This document shows positions 1-8,187 of a stretch of DNA of 15,458 nt, one piece after another. Position 1 is the first letter of the stretch. The number at the start of each line of letters is the position of its first letter. A program made the translations under genes and the position numbers. Source of the stretch: Acidimicrobiaceae bacterium (GTDB taxonomy: Bacteria > Actinomycetota > Acidimicrobiia > Acidimicrobiales > MedAcidi-G1); the NCBI GenBank assembly GCA_002699725.1, contig PACE01000033.1, positions 39,496 to 54,953 of the forward strand. The letters are read 5' to 3'. Under the pieces are notes generated by a model, which had not been told where the DNA came from, searched no databases, and saw only the letters and a program-made list of their open reading frames with translations.

Positions 1-6
1 GGCGCA

Positions 7-22
7 GACAGGAAGCCCTGTC
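7..22 (-). promoter_or_regulatory. Hairpin in the expression platform of the riboswitch
   Basis: On the minus strand, downstream of the aptamer, GACAGG (22-17) and CCTGTC (12-7) form a perfect six-pair stem with a four-base loop. The 22-16 strand GACAGGG is also a perfect seven-base complement of CCCTGTC inside the aptamer (100-94), so the two pairings exclude each other. No U-run follows before the edge, so a simple intrinsic terminator is not shown. The role as expression platform is inference from position. Confidence 0.4.
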
Positions 23-56
23 CGACGACCGCTCTTCCTCGAGAGCTGCTGTCGAA

Positions 57-160
57 CCCTGCGGCCGATCGACCTGGCTCGCCCGTACCCCCTGACAGGG
101 ACCCGGACACACAGTTGCGGGACAGCGCCGGAGTCTCACCGGCTTCGCCGAACCGCAGGG
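57..160 (-). promoter_or_regulatory. Cobalamin (B12) riboswitch aptamer, facing left
   Basis: Read on the minus strand, this stretch matches the conserved core of AdoCbl-type cobalamin riboswitches: GGTGAGACTCC (140-130), CTG (125-123), CCCGCAACTGT (121-111) and a B12-box-like GAGCCAGG (80-73) followed by a diverged ATCGGCC. A closing helix is visible: CCCTGCGG (160-153) is perfectly complementary to CCGCAGGG (64-57), eight pairs. At about 104 bases it is compact compared with the usual 180-220. It would sense a cobalamin and control transcription or translation of a leftward gene beyond the window, for example B12 synthesis, transport, or a B12-independent isozyme; the target cannot be seen. 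A GATAGT hexamer at 175-170 could be its -10 box, placing the transcript start near the closing helix. The class (adenosyl- or hydroxocobalamin) is not determined. Confidence 0.85.
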
Positions 161-202
161 CTGGCGCAGACTATCCGTTTCCTGCTTGCCGCGGACCTGA
201 AC

Positions 203-829
203 GTGCGCCACGCTGTCCCCGTGCTGGTCATCGGACTCTGCGGCGGAATCGGGGCGGGAAAGTCCACAGTCGCTTCCCTGCTCGCCGAACGGGGGGGCCA
301 CGTCATCGATGTCGACGCCATCGGCCGCGAGGTCCTCAACGACGACCACGTACGCAATCAGGTCCGGACCGAATTCGGCGACGGTGTGGTGGCCGCCGAC
401 GGTTCGATCGACCGCGCTGCGCTCGCTACGACCGTCTTCGGCGGCGACGGGCGCCTGCCCGACCTCGAGGCCATCAGCCACCCGGCCATCAACGCTGAGC
501 TGGCTCGCCAACTGGAGTCCCTGGTCAGCAACCCTCCGCAGGTCGTGGTCCTCGACATGGCCGTGCTCGTAGAGAGCGACCTTGGCCGGCTGCCCAACGG
601 CCGTGGCTACACCCAGGTGGTCGTGGTCGAGACCGATCCAGAGGTGCGCCTGGCCCGACTCCTCGAACGGGGAATGTCCGCCGACGACGCCCGTGCCCGC
701 ATGGCGTCACAGGCCACTGACGACGAGCGCCGCACCATCGCCGACCACATACTCACCAACGACGGTGACGAAGCCACCCTGGACCACCAGGTCGACACCC
801 TCTGGGCGACGTTGGCCGGTGGAGTCTGA
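203..829 (+). CDS. coaE: Dephospho-CoA kinase
   Basis: This 208-residue protein phosphorylates the 3'-OH of dephospho-CoA with ATP, the last step of coenzyme A synthesis, in the cytoplasm. The Walker A loop GLCGGIGAGKST lies at residues 11-22, followed by VIDVDAIGREV (35-45), which corresponds to the family's VIDAD segment, the HP pair at 93-94, the RMASQ segment (166-170) and the DHILTNDG motif (181-188). Length fits the family (about 200). The GTG at 203 is the longest start; a GTG at 221 would give MLVIGLCGG, which aligns better with typical CoaE N-termini, and neither has a clear ribosome binding site. It runs towards cysQ, with 11 bases between the stops, and away from the riboswitch-controlled gene on the left. 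Confidence 0.93.
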   Translation: MRHAVPVLVIGLCGGIGAGKSTVASLLAERGGHVIDVDAIGREVLNDDHVRNQVRTEFGDGVVAADGSIDRAALATTVFGGDGRLPDLEAISHPAINAELARQLESLVSNPPQVVVLDMAVLVESDLGRLPNGRGYTQVVVVETDPEVRLARLLERGMSADDARARMASQATDDERRTIADHILTNDGDEATLDHQVDTLWATLAGGV

Positions 830-840
830 GCCTCCGCCCC

Positions 841-1593
841 TTACCAGCGCAGGGCCGCCCTTGCCCGTTCGGTGTACTCGGGACGGCTGATGAGCAGGCC
901 GGGCACCACCGGGCGGGCCTTGTTGAAGACCAGGTCCGAGCCGTCCACGCCCGTCACGTCGAGGCCGGCTGCAGCCGCCACTGCCGCCGGTGCGCAGACA
1001 TCCCACTCGTAGAGCCCGCTGGGGTGCACGTAGACGTCGGCGACACCAGACACCACCGCCATAGCCTTGGCGCCAGCCGAACCGAAGGCATGGACCTCGC
1101 CGCCCAGGGCCGCCGCCACATCCTCGGCATGTCCCCACTGCGACCGGCTCGTCACCACGATGGGGCACTCGCGGCGGGTCGGAGTCGGCAACGGGCTCTG
1201 GAGCGTGCCGTAGAGGCCACCGTTTGCCGGCACCGAAACCGCACCCGCCACCGGCCGGCCGTCGATCACCAGCGCCACGTGCACTGCCCACTCGGCGCTG
1301 CCGACCCGCGGGTAGTCCTGCGTGCCGTCCAACGGATCGATGATCCAGGTTCGCTCGGCGGTCAGGCGGCTGCGGTCATCGGCTCCCTCCTCCGAGAGCA
1401 CGGCATCGTCGGTCCGCAACTCGGCGAGGCGGCCGACCAGGTGCTCGTGGGCCGCCCGATCGCCCAGCGACTGGAGCCGCCAGCCCGACACCCCGTCGGC
1501 CAGGGACCGACCCCGCAGGTCGAGCAGCAGGTCGCCGGCCTCCTGTGCGAGCAGCCCCGCTACCGCGTGATCGTCGAGCGGTTCCGGAGCCAT
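841..1593 (-). CDS. cysQ: 3'(2'),5'-bisphosphate nucleotidase CysQ (inositol monophosphatase family)
   Basis: A 250-residue Mg-dependent, Li-sensitive-type phosphatase. It probably removes the 3'-phosphate from PAP/PAPS, the by-products of sulfate assimilation, with possible side activity on inositol phosphates. Metal-site motifs are present in order: GDRAAHEHL (44-52, supplying D45), LSEEG (66-70), WIIDPLDGT (83-91, with D86 and D89) and EWD (196-198). The wording of these motifs resembles actinobacterial CysQ such as Mycobacterium tuberculosis Rv2131c more than SuhB-type inositol monophosphatases. Length is usual for the family. It is convergent with coaE and divergent from fabH. The ATG at 1593 is preceded by TAAGGT nine bases upstream and no ribosome binding site, suggesting a leaderless mRNA. 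Confidence 0.88.
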   Translation of the reverse strand: MAPEPLDDHAVAGLLAQEAGDLLLDLRGRSLADGVSGWRLQSLGDRAAHEHLVGRLAELRTDDAVLSEEGADDRSRLTAERTWIIDPLDGTQDYPRVGSAEWAVHVALVIDGRPVAGAVSVPANGGLYGTLQSPLPTPTRRECPIVVTSRSQWGHAEDVAAALGGEVHAFGSAGAKAMAVVSGVADVYVHPSGLYEWDVCAPAAVAAAAGLDVTGVDGSDLVFNKARPVVPGLLISRPEYTERARAALRW

Positions 1594-1602
1594 GTCCAGC
1601 CG

Positions 1603-1608
1603 ACCTTA
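1603..1608 (-). promoter_or_regulatory. Candidate -10 box for cysQ (TAAGGT)
   Basis: TAAGGT fits the actinobacterial TANNNT -10 pattern and ends nine bases before the cysQ ATG, so transcription would start at or near the start codon. No clear -35 box is visible. The same arrangement recurs before four other genes here. Confidence 0.45.
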
Positions 1609-1695
1609 GCCCCGGCCCCGACAGGCACTGCCGCCCGGTACCGTGTTGCAGGGCCGATCCCTCGATCGACATCCTTGACCACGGAGCACCTCCAC

Positions 1696-2631
1696 ATGCC
1701 GCACGGCCGAATCACCGGGTGGGCCACGCACCTCCCCGAGAAGGTGCTCACCAACGACGAACTTGCCAAGATCGTCGACACCTCCGACGAATGGATCCGC
1801 GAGCGCACCGGCATCAGCACCCGCCACGTGGACGGAACCGTCACCGAGATGTCCACCGAAGCCGGCAGGTCCGCCATGGCGATGGCCGGCGTCGCCGCCG
1901 ACGACATCGACCTGCTACTCCTTGCCAGTTGCACCTCCGACCAGCAGTTCCCCGCCAGCGCCTCAGTCGTCCAGCACAACCTGGGCCTGACCTGTGGCGC
2001 CATCGACATGAACGCCGCCTGCTCGGGATTCGTCTACGGCCTCGTCACCGCCATGCAGTACATCGACGGCGGTCTCGACCGCGTGCTGCTGATCGGCTCC
2101 GACGCCCTCTCGCCGCTCATCGACTGGGCGGACCGTGGCACGTGCGTGCTGTTCGGCGACGGTGCAGGCGCCGTCGTCATCGAGCGCAGCGCCGAGGAGC
2201 CCTCCCTCCTCGGCTGGGACCTCATGTCCGACGGATCAGCTGCGGGCATCCTCTACTGCGACCACGGCGGCAAGATCGTCATGAACGGCCAGGAGGTCTT
2301 CCGCAGGGCCGTCCTCGCCATGGAGAGCGCCGCCCGGAAGGCCATGGAGCAGGCCGCCGTGACCTCGGACGACATCGCCCTCGTCGTCCCCCACCAGGCC
2401 AACGTCCGCATCATCGAGGCCTCCTTCAAGCGACTCGGCCTGACCATGGACCGAGCCGCCATGGTGCTGCACCGCACCGGCAACACCTCGGCCGCCTCGA
2501 TCCCCCTGGCGATGGTCGACGCCATCGACGCCGGCCGGATCCAGCAGGGCGACCTGCTGCTGCTCGTCGGCTTCGGAGCTGGCATGTCGTCGGCCGCAGC
2601 GGTCATCCGCTGGGACGCCCCCGCCCGCTGA
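1696..2631 (+). CDS. fabH: 3-oxoacyl-ACP synthase III (KAS III)
   Basis: This 311-residue condensing enzyme joins an acyl-CoA primer to malonyl-ACP to start type II fatty acid synthesis. The catalytic triad is intact: C109 in NAACSGF, H233 in VPHQAN and N263 in GNTSAAS. The N-terminal signature [12 protein letters not shown] (29-40) and the C-terminal [15 protein letters not shown] are typical. The frame stays open for 672 bases upstream, antisense to cysQ, but homology starts at the ATG at 1696, which has GGAG at 1683-1686, nine bases ahead. The protein is slightly shorter than E. coli FabH (317). No other fab genes are adjacent; the next gene is an ABC-F ATPase 49 bases downstream. Primer preference (acetyl or branched) cannot be read from the sequence. 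Confidence 0.93.
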   Translation: MPHGRITGWATHLPEKVLTNDELAKIVDTSDEWIRERTGISTRHVDGTVTEMSTEAGRSAMAMAGVAADDIDLLLLASCTSDQQFPASASVVQHNLGLTCGAIDMNAACSGFVYGLVTAMQYIDGGLDRVLLIGSDALSPLIDWADRGTCVLFGDGAGAVVIERSAEEPSLLGWDLMSDGSAAGILYCDHGGKIVMNGQEVFRRAVLAMESAARKAMEQAAVTSDDIALVVPHQANVRIIEASFKRLGLTMDRAAMVLHRTGNTSAASIPLAMVDAIDAGRIQQGDLLLLVGFGAGMSSAAAVIRWDAPAR

Positions 2632-2668
2632 CCAGCGCCACCCACCGAGTTCCCCTCCGGGTACTGGC

Positions 2669-2674
2669 TACCTT
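2669..2674 (+). promoter_or_regulatory. Candidate -10 box for the ABC-F gene (TACCTT)
   Basis: TACCTT lies six bases before the ATG at 2681, separated by a run of six C. There is no ribosome binding site in this gap, so a leaderless transcript is likely. No recognisable -35 box. Confidence 0.45.
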
Positions 2675-2680
2675 CCCCCC

Positions 2681-4585
2681 ATGCTGACCACCTCCGGCCT
2701 TTCCCGCTCGTTCGGGGCCCGCACCCTCTTCGAGGACGTCTCCCTCCGCCTCGGAGCGGGCCGTCGGATCGCCCTCGTCGGTAGCAACGGCACCGGCAAG
2801 ACCACGCTGATCGAGGTGCTGGTGGGCCGCCAGGAGCCGGACAGCGGCGCCGTCCACCGCCCCAAGGACCTTCGGATCGGGTACCTGCCCCAGGAGTTGC
2901 CCACCGAGACCGGCCGCACGGTCTTCCAACAGGTGATGCTGGGCGCCGAGGCGGTGACCGGACTCGCCCACCAGATCGAGGCGCTGGGCCACCGGCTGGC
3001 CGAGACATCAGGCGCCCAGGCAGAACGCCTGCTGGCCGACTACGGAGAGGCCCAGTCCCGGTTCGAGCAACTCGGCGGCTATGCCGTCGAGGCTGAGGCC
3101 CATCGCATCCTGTCCGGACTGGGCTTCGACCCCGCCGACCACGACCGCCCCATGGGCGAGATGTCCGGCGGCTGGCGAATGCGGGTGGCCCTGGCCCGCC
3201 TGCTGCTGTCCGCCCCCGACCTGCTGGTCATGGACGAGCCGACCAACCACCTCGACGTCGACTCCGTGGCCTGGCTCGAGCAGCAGTTGGCCACCTGGCC
3301 GAGGGGCCTGCTGTTCGTCAGCCACGACCGCGACTTCATCGACGCCGTCGCCAACCGAATCCTCGAACTCTCCGGCAACCGGGTCACCGAATACATCGGC
3401 GGCTTCGCCGAGTTCGTACTGGCACGCGAGGAGCGCCTCGCCGCACAACGGGCCGCCGCCGCCCAGCAGTCCCGCCGCGTCGCCCACACCGAACGCTTCA
3501 TCGAGCGCTTCCGCTACAAGGCAACCAAGGCCCGGCAGGTGCAGAGCCGCGTGAAGGCCCTCGAGAAGCTGGACCGCATCGTCATCGACCAGCCCGGAGA
3601 CCCGAGGGCCCGCTTCGGCTTTCCGGCACCCCGCCGTTCGTCCCGGATAGTCGCCGAGTTCGACGGCGTGACCGCCGGCTACGACGACGGTGACGGCAAG
3701 GTCGTGCTCTCGGACGTGTCGTTCACCGTCGAACGGGGACGCACCATCGCCCTCGTCGGACCCAACGGCGCCGGAAAGACCACGCTCGTCAAGCTCATGA
3801 CCGACCGGCTGGCACCGCTCTCCGGCCGGGTCACCATCGGCACGAACGTCGACCTGTCGACCTTCGACCAGCTCCAGGCCGAGGTTCTCGACGACCGTCG
3901 CACAGTGCTCGAGGAGGCACGAACCGTTCCGGGCGTCGAACAGGGCAACCGCAACCTGCGCACCTACCTGGCGTCGTTCGGGTTCCGCGGCGATGCCGTC
4001 GACCGCCTGGTGGGTGACCTCTCGGGCGGCGAACAGACCCGCCTCGCCCTCGCCAAGGCACTTGCCGTTCCGGTCAACCTGCTGTTGCTGGACGAGCCGA
4101 CCAACCACCTCGACCTCCCCAGCTGTGACGTACTCGAAGACGCGCTCCTTGCATACCCCGGCACCGTCATGCTCATCACCCACGACCGGCACCTGATCCG
4201 ATCGGTGGCCGACGCCCTCGTCGAGGTCCGGGACGGCCGTGCCGTGCTCCACGAGGGCGTCCCGGACAGGGTGCTCTATCCGGCCCAGGTGGTCTCGAAG
4301 CCCAAGCCAGTGCCCGAGCCGAAACCTGCATCCAGGCCGACGAAGAAGGGCCAGAAGAACAAGGATCCAAACCAGGCGCTGCGCCGACGCCTCGAGCGTG
4401 CGGAAAGGACCTGGGAGGAGGCGGAGGCCGAGGTGCTCGCCACCCAGGCGGTGCTCGCCGACCCCGACCTCTACTCCGACCAGGAGGCCGTCAACGCCGC
4501 GGTCGCCGCACACGACGTCGCCCGGGACCGCGCTGCCGGGCTCATGACCGAATGGGAAACGCTCAGCGCCCGCCTGGGCGGCTGA
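2681..4585 (+). CDS. ABC-F family ATPase (ribosome-associated, Uup/EttA-like)
   Basis: A 634-residue soluble protein with two ABC ATPase domains and no membrane segments, as in the ABC-F family, whose members bind the ribosomal E site and help translation or confer antibiotic protection. Domain 1 has Walker [10 protein letters not shown] (34-42), signature MSGGW (161-165) and Walker [13 protein letters not shown] (181-192). An arginine/lysine-rich linker (about 245-325, with [13 protein letters not shown]) is the P-site tRNA-contacting segment of the family. Domain 2 has GPNGAGKTT (360-368), LSGGE (447-451) and [12 protein letters not shown] (467-478). A lysine/proline-rich spacer (537-562) leads to a C-terminal coiled coil (about 565-630), as in Uup. 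Whether it is housekeeping or a resistance factor is open; the housekeeping neighbours favour the former. Confidence 0.92.
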   Translation: MLTTSGLSRSFGARTLFEDVSLRLGAGRRIALVGSNGTGKTTLIEVLVGRQEPDSGAVHRPKDLRIGYLPQELPTETGRTVFQQVMLGAEAVTGLAHQIEALGHRLAETSGAQAERLLADYGEAQSRFEQLGGYAVEAEAHRILSGLGFDPADHDRPMGEMSGGWRMRVALARLLLSAPDLLVMDEPTNHLDVDSVAWLEQQLATWPRGLLFVSHDRDFIDAVANRILELSGNRVTEYIGGFAEFVLAREERLAAQRAAAAQQSRRVAHTERFIERFRYKATKARQVQSRVKALEKLDRIVIDQPGDPRARFGFPAPRRSSRIVAEFDGVTAGYDDGDGKVVLSDVSFTVERGRTIALVGPNGAGKTTLVKLMTDRLAPLSGRVTIGTNVDLSTFDQLQAEVLDDRRTVLEEARTVPGVEQGNRNLRTYLASFGFRGDAVDRLVGDLSGGEQTRLALAKALAVPVNLLLLDEPTNHLDLPSCDVLEDALLAYPGTVMLITHDRHLIRSVADALVEVRDGRAVLHEGVPDRVLYPAQVVSKPKPVPEPKPASRPTKKGQKNKDPNQALRRRLERAERTWEEAEAEVLATQAVLADPDLYSDQEAVNAAVAAHDVARDRAAGLMTEWETLSARLGG

Positions 4586-4631
4586 CCAGCCCGACCCGAC
4601 GGCCACTGGGGTCTCCTCCACATGCCGCAGG

Positions 4632-4637
4632 TACGTT
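4632..4637 (+). promoter_or_regulatory. Candidate -10 box for surE (TACGTT)
   Basis: TACGTT ends seven bases before the surE ATG at 4645 and matches TANNNT. The intervening bases hold no ribosome binding site. This supports 4645 over the in-frame upstream ATG at 4552, which lies inside the ABC-F gene. Confidence 0.45.
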
Positions 4638-4644
4638 CGCCGGC

Positions 4645-5466
4645 ATGCGGATCCTCGTCACCAACGACGACGGCATCGACTCGATCGGCCTACACGTCCT
4701 TGCCCGGGCGATGCTGCCCCTCGGCGATGTCACCGTCGTGGCCCCCGACCGGGAGTTCTCCGGCGCCGGTGCATCGCTCGGAGCCCTGCACCTGATCCGG
4801 CCCGAGGTCCACGATGCCCGGATCGACGGCATCGACCAGGTCTGGTCGGTCAGCGGGCCACCAGGCCTGTGCGTCGTCTACAGCCGCCTCGGGATCTTCG
4901 GCGACCCGTTCGACCTCGTCGTCGCCGGGATCAACCCCGGCAGCAACGTCGGGCGCTCCGTCTACCACTCGGGCACTGTCGGGGCAGCCCTGACCGCACG
5001 CAACGGTGGCCTCACCGGAGTAGCGGTCAGCCAGGCGGTCACCGGCTGGGGCATCGAGGGCCAGGGAGGCGAGGACACGCTCGGCGACCAGTTCTGGGAC
5101 AGTGCCGCCGAGGTCGCCGCCACCGCGGTCGGGGCCGTCATCGCCGACCCACCGCCCAGTCCGTCAGTGCTCAACCTGAACGTTCCCAACCTCCCCGTCG
5201 ACCAGATGCGGGGCTGGAAGGAGACACCCGTCGGCGCCCATCCGCCAAGGACCCTGAGCACCGCCGGACTCGAGCCGAAGCAGGGCCACGAAGGGACCTA
5301 TCGGATCCGGATGGACTGGGGAGAGGCGCTGCCCCTCGATCCCGACACCGACGGCGGCGCCGTCATGGGCGGCTGGGTGAGCCTCACCTGGCTCGGCCAC
5401 CTCAGCGGGTCCGATGCCCCGTCCGACAACCCCGTGGCCACCGCACTCGACGGCCTGTTCGCCTGA
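4645..5466 (+). CDS. surE: 5'/3'-nucleotidase SurE
   Basis: This 273-residue metal-dependent phosphatase hydrolyses nucleoside 5'- and 3'-monophosphates (and in some bacteria short polyphosphate). The diagnostic N-terminus MRILVTNDDGID is present with metal ligands D8 and D9, then S39 in EFSGAGASL and N97 in GINPGSNVG, followed by YHSGTVGAA (107-115). All four metal-binding residues are therefore intact. Length is at the upper end of the family (about 250-270). The frame is open from 4552, overlapping the ABC-F gene, but homology begins at 4645. It follows the ABC-F gene by 59 bases with its own candidate -10 box. No pcm gene (its partner in proteobacteria) is adjacent. Confidence 0.93.
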   Translation: MRILVTNDDGIDSIGLHVLARAMLPLGDVTVVAPDREFSGAGASLGALHLIRPEVHDARIDGIDQVWSVSGPPGLCVVYSRLGIFGDPFDLVVAGINPGSNVGRSVYHSGTVGAALTARNGGLTGVAVSQAVTGWGIEGQGGEDTLGDQFWDSAAEVAATAVGAVIADPPPSPSVLNLNVPNLPVDQMRGWKETPVGAHPPRTLSTAGLEPKQGHEGTYRIRMDWGEALPLDPDTDGGAVMGGWVSLTWLGHLSGSDAPSDNPVATALDGLFA

Positions 5467-5542
5467 CCGTCCGGTCTCCGGCCGAAGGGTCAGAAATGCC
5501 AGACTTGGGGTGAATCCCGACCCCGGAGTCCGTGGGTAGACG

Positions 5543-6814
5543 ATGAAAGACCCGAACCCGAGCACCTTCGACACTGCAGTGATCGGGGCCGGCCTGGCCG
5601 GCCTGGTCGCCGCCAACAGGCTGGCCGACGCTGGTCGGTCGGTCATCGTAGTGGACGGGCTCGGGGCATCCGGCGGTCGGTCCCGGACGTCGTTGCTGGC
5701 CGACCACCTGGTGAACCAGGGCCCGCACGCCCTCTACGTCGGAGGCCACGCCGATCGGGCGCTCCAACGCCTCGGCATTCCGGTCGAGGGCGGGGCGCCA
5801 CCAACCCGGGGCACCCGCGGCCTCTACGACGACCGGCTCCACCTGCTTCCCGCCGGACCGGTGTCGCTGCTGCGCACCTCGCTCCTGTCGCCCGTCGAGA
5901 AGATTACAGTGGGCGCACTACTTGCCCGACTCCCCCGCCTGGATCCGGTCCCACTCGACGATGTCACGGTGGACGACTGGATCGACTCCGTCACCCGGCG
6001 CGAGGCCGTCCGTAACCTGTTGGCCGCCCTGTTCCGACTGGCCACCTATGTCAACTGCCCCGAACTGCTCAGCGCAGGGGCCGCCCTCCGACAACTGTCG
6101 ATGGCCGTCGACGACGGGGTGCTGTACCTCCACGGTGGCTGGCAAACCCTGGTCGACGGGTTAACCACCAGGGCCGAGGCCGCCGGCGTGGTTTTCCGCT
6201 ACGACGGGTCCGTGACCGGTGTGCTGGGCGAATCCCCCCGGCTCGCCATCCGGACGGCCACCGAGGACCTCTCGGCCCGGACCACCATCGTTGCGGCCGG
6301 CGGCCCGGAGACGGCCGAGCGGCTCACCGGCGCCACCGGACTGGTCGAAGCCGCCGGCCCGCCCACCCGTGTCGCCGTGCTCGACCTCGCCCTGGACCAC
6401 CAGCCCGACCATCGGTTCGTGCTGGGGATCGACCACCCCGTCTACTTCTCGGTCCACGGACCGCCGGCCCGACTCGCACCCGACGGACAGGCGACCGCCA
6501 GCGCAGTCCGCTACCTGCACCCCCGTGCCGACGGTCCGGCCGACGAGAACCGCTCCGCCCTCGAGGACATCGCCGCCGCCTCCGGCGTCCAAGCCTCGTC
6601 GCTACTCGCCGACCGCTACCTCCACGCCATGACCGTCGCCCACGGCATCCCATTGGCGGAGCGGGGCGGCCTCGCCGGGCGACCGGGGATCGATGCCGCT
6701 GATCGGCCCGGCGTGCTCATCGCGGGCGACTGGGTGGGTCCCGAGGGGATGCTGGCCGACGCCGCCGCCGCCAGCGCCTGGGCGGCCGCCGACGTCCTCC
6801 TCGGGACGCCATGA
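5543..6814 (+). CDS. FAD-dependent oxidoreductase (phytoene desaturase/amine oxidase superfamily)
   Basis: A 423-residue flavoprotein. The N-terminal Rossmann motif GAGLAG (15-20) continues into VIVVDGLGASGGRSRTS (34-50), where a D replaces the usual acidic E that binds the ribose and GASGGRS stands for the family's VGGRA. The C-terminal FAD-binding segment GVLIAGDWVGPEGMLADAAAASAWAA completes the fold. No membrane segment or signal peptide is evident. The substrate is unknown: carotenoid precursors, amines and related compounds are all handled by this superfamily, and no carotenoid genes (crtB, crtE) are nearby. The ATG at 5543 has no strong ribosome binding site. Its stop overlaps the start of the next gene by four bases (ATGA), so the two are probably translated together. 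Confidence 0.85.
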   Translation: MKDPNPSTFDTAVIGAGLAGLVAANRLADAGRSVIVVDGLGASGGRSRTSLLADHLVNQGPHALYVGGHADRALQRLGIPVEGGAPPTRGTRGLYDDRLHLLPAGPVSLLRTSLLSPVEKITVGALLARLPRLDPVPLDDVTVDDWIDSVTRREAVRNLLAALFRLATYVNCPELLSAGAALRQLSMAVDDGVLYLHGGWQTLVDGLTTRAEAAGVVFRYDGSVTGVLGESPRLAIRTATEDLSARTTIVAAGGPETAERLTGATGLVEAAGPPTRVAVLDLALDHQPDHRFVLGIDHPVYFSVHGPPARLAPDGQATASAVRYLHPRADGPADENRSALEDIAAASGVQASSLLADRYLHAMTVAHGIPLAERGGLAGRPGIDAADRPGVLIAGDWVGPEGMLADAAAASAWAAADVLLGTP

Positions 6815-7392
6815 GCGACACCCCCCTCATCTGGTACGTCGCCTACGGCTCGAACCTGTTGACTGACCGGATGCTCGCCTACCTCGTCGGATGCGGCGAC
6901 GACCGGCCCTGGGGCCCGCATCGGGGGGCCCGCGACCCGGCCCCTCCCCTCGACGACCGGAGGGTGGTGGTCCCGCACCCCGTGCACTTCGGTGGGCACT
7001 CGACCCGCTGGGACGGCGGCTGCTGCATCTGCCCGGCCGAGGCGCCTCACCCCGACGCCATGCCCATCGTCGGACGGGCATGGCTAACGACCTACGGACA
7101 GATCCAGGACGTCATAGCCCAGGAAAACGGGATGCCGACCGACGCTGCATCGCTTCCCGATCCTCCCCCGGGCCCGGGGGAGGCCGTCGTCGTGGTCGAC
7201 GGCGTGATCGACCTGTTGATCGGCATGGACCCGATCGACGGACGCCCAGCGGTGACATTCGGTTCGACGGCGCCTCCACCGCCGGGCCCGCCCAGCCTAA
7301 GTTACCGGCAGGTGCTGGCCGAGGGCATGGCGGAGATGGGGCTAACCCCCGAAGAGGCCGAGGCCCACCTCGTCGACCTGGACCGTTCCTGA
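6811..7392 (+). CDS. Gamma-glutamylcyclotransferase-like (YGSN-motif) protein
   Basis: A 193-residue protein beginning WYVAYGSNLLTDRM (8-21), the substrate-binding loop of the gamma-glutamylcyclotransferase/AIG2-like fold. A candidate catalytic glutamate is E105 in IAQENGM, at the place where related actinobacterial proteins carry AAQE. The segment ARDPAPPLDDRRVVVPHPVHFGG followed by GRAWLTTYGQIQDV fits a group of actinobacterial proteins that I recall being labelled, probably wrongly, as histone deacetylases. A proline/glycine-rich stretch (115-124 and 153-163) is unusual. The true substrate is unknown; cyclisation of a gamma-glutamyl amide is the family reaction. It is coupled by a four-base overlap to the upstream flavoprotein, which suggests a shared pathway. 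It converges on the short-chain dehydrogenase. Confidence 0.75.
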   Translation: MSDTPLIWYVAYGSNLLTDRMLAYLVGCGDDRPWGPHRGARDPAPPLDDRRVVVPHPVHFGGHSTRWDGGCCICPAEAPHPDAMPIVGRAWLTTYGQIQDVIAQENGMPTDAASLPDPPPGPGEAVVVVDGVIDLLIGMDPIDGRPAVTFGSTAPPPPGPPSLSYRQVLAEGMAEMGLTPEEAEAHLVDLDRS

Positions 7393-7405
7393 CGGAGCAC
7401 GCCAC

Positions 7406-8179
7406 TCAGACCGTGACGATGCCCCCGTTGGGGGAGATCCACTGGCCGGTGATGAACGAACTGTCGTCCGTCGCCAGGAACAGTGCCGTGGATGCGATCT
7501 CGTCGGCAGTGCCCTTGCGGCCCAGTGGGGTCATCATGATCATCGGCGCCAGCAGGGAATCGTCGACCTTCGCCGTCATCGGCGTATCGATCACGCCGGG
7601 GGCGATGGCGTTGATCCGGATGCCCATGGCGCCCAACTCCCGGGCCGCCGCCCGAGTGAAGCCGAGGATCGCACCCTTCGCTGCGCTGTAGTGCACGGGC
7701 CCCCAGCCGGCGATCCCGGCGATGCTCGACATGGTGATGACCGAGCCCCCGTTGCGCATGAGGCCCACAGCGCCCTGCGTGCATGCGAAGGTGCCTCCGG
7801 CGTGGATCTCGAGCATCCGGGTGAACGCAGCGTGCTCCATGAGGCGGATCTGGGCCCCCTCGCCGGCCAGCATCCGGTCGAACCCGTCGCCCGGCAGGCG
7901 GTCGACACCGGCGTTGTTGACCTGCACGTCGAGGCGACCGAGGCGCTCGTCGATGGCAGCGAACACCGCAGCAACGGCTTCGGGGTCTGCGACGTCACCG
8001 CCCTGTGCGAAGTGGTCGCCATCGGGCAGGAGTCCGACAGTCTCCTCGGCGGACCCGACCCGGAGGTCCTGCGCCACGATCGTCGCCCCCTCGGCGGCGA
8101 ACCGCTCGGCGATGGCCCGCCCGAGTCCGGACCCGGCTCCGGTGATGCAGGCGATCTTCCCTTCGAGGCGCCCCGTCAC
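7406..8179 (-). CDS. Short-chain dehydrogenase/reductase (SDR), NAD-type
   Basis: A 257-residue classical SDR. The cofactor loop TGAGSGLG (13-20), the NNAG motif (88-91), catalytic S151/S152, and YSAAK (164-168, Y164 and K168) are all present. An aspartate at 38 after the second strand (AQDLR) suggests NAD(H) rather than NADP(H). The tetrad asparagine position carries H126 instead (EIHAGGTF), as in some multifunctional-enzyme-2-type SDRs. The C-terminal PG and GQWISPNGG are usual. The GTG at 8179 is chosen over the longer open frame because GGGGAG (8193-8188) lies eight bases upstream and homology starts there. It follows the FmdB-like gene by 19 bases, probably one operon. Substrate unknown; FabG-like or hydroxyacyl/steroid dehydrogenases are possible. 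Confidence 0.88.
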   Translation of the reverse strand: MTGRLEGKIACITGAGSGLGRAIAERFAAEGATIVAQDLRVGSAEETVGLLPDGDHFAQGGDVADPEAVAAVFAAIDERLGRLDVQVNNAGVDRLPGDGFDRMLAGEGAQIRLMEHAAFTRMLEIHAGGTFACTQGAVGLMRNGGSVITMSSIAGIAGWGPVHYSAAKGAILGFTRAAARELGAMGIRINAIAPGVIDTPMTAKVDDSLLAPMIMMTPLGRKGTADEIASTALFLATDDSSFITGQWISPNGGIVTV

Positions 8180-8187
8180 GTTCTGGT

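Noticed and set aside
1024..1695. In-frame 224-codon N-terminal extension of fabH
   Set aside because: It lies antisense to cysQ and has no similarity to FabH. The ATG at 1696 has a ribosome binding site and matches the family N-terminus. Long open frames are common by chance at this GC content.
3008..4621. 537-codon open frame antisense to the ABC-F gene
   Set aside because: The composition (Gly, Val, Glu, Asp, Arg rich) is the mirror of the coding strand, and no domain is recognisable. The ABC-F frame has every expected motif.
1689..4629. 15-base exact repeat CCTCCACATGCCGCA at 1689-1703 and 4615-4629
   Set aside because: It sits at the fabH start and again just before surE, but one exact 15-base match in a GC-rich 15 kb window is plausible by chance and the flanks differ.
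6811..7392. Calling this protein a histone deacetylase
   Set aside because: The label is attached to related actinobacterial proteins, as I recall, but the YGSN loop and glutamate fit a cyclotransferase-like fold and no deacetylase metal motif is present.
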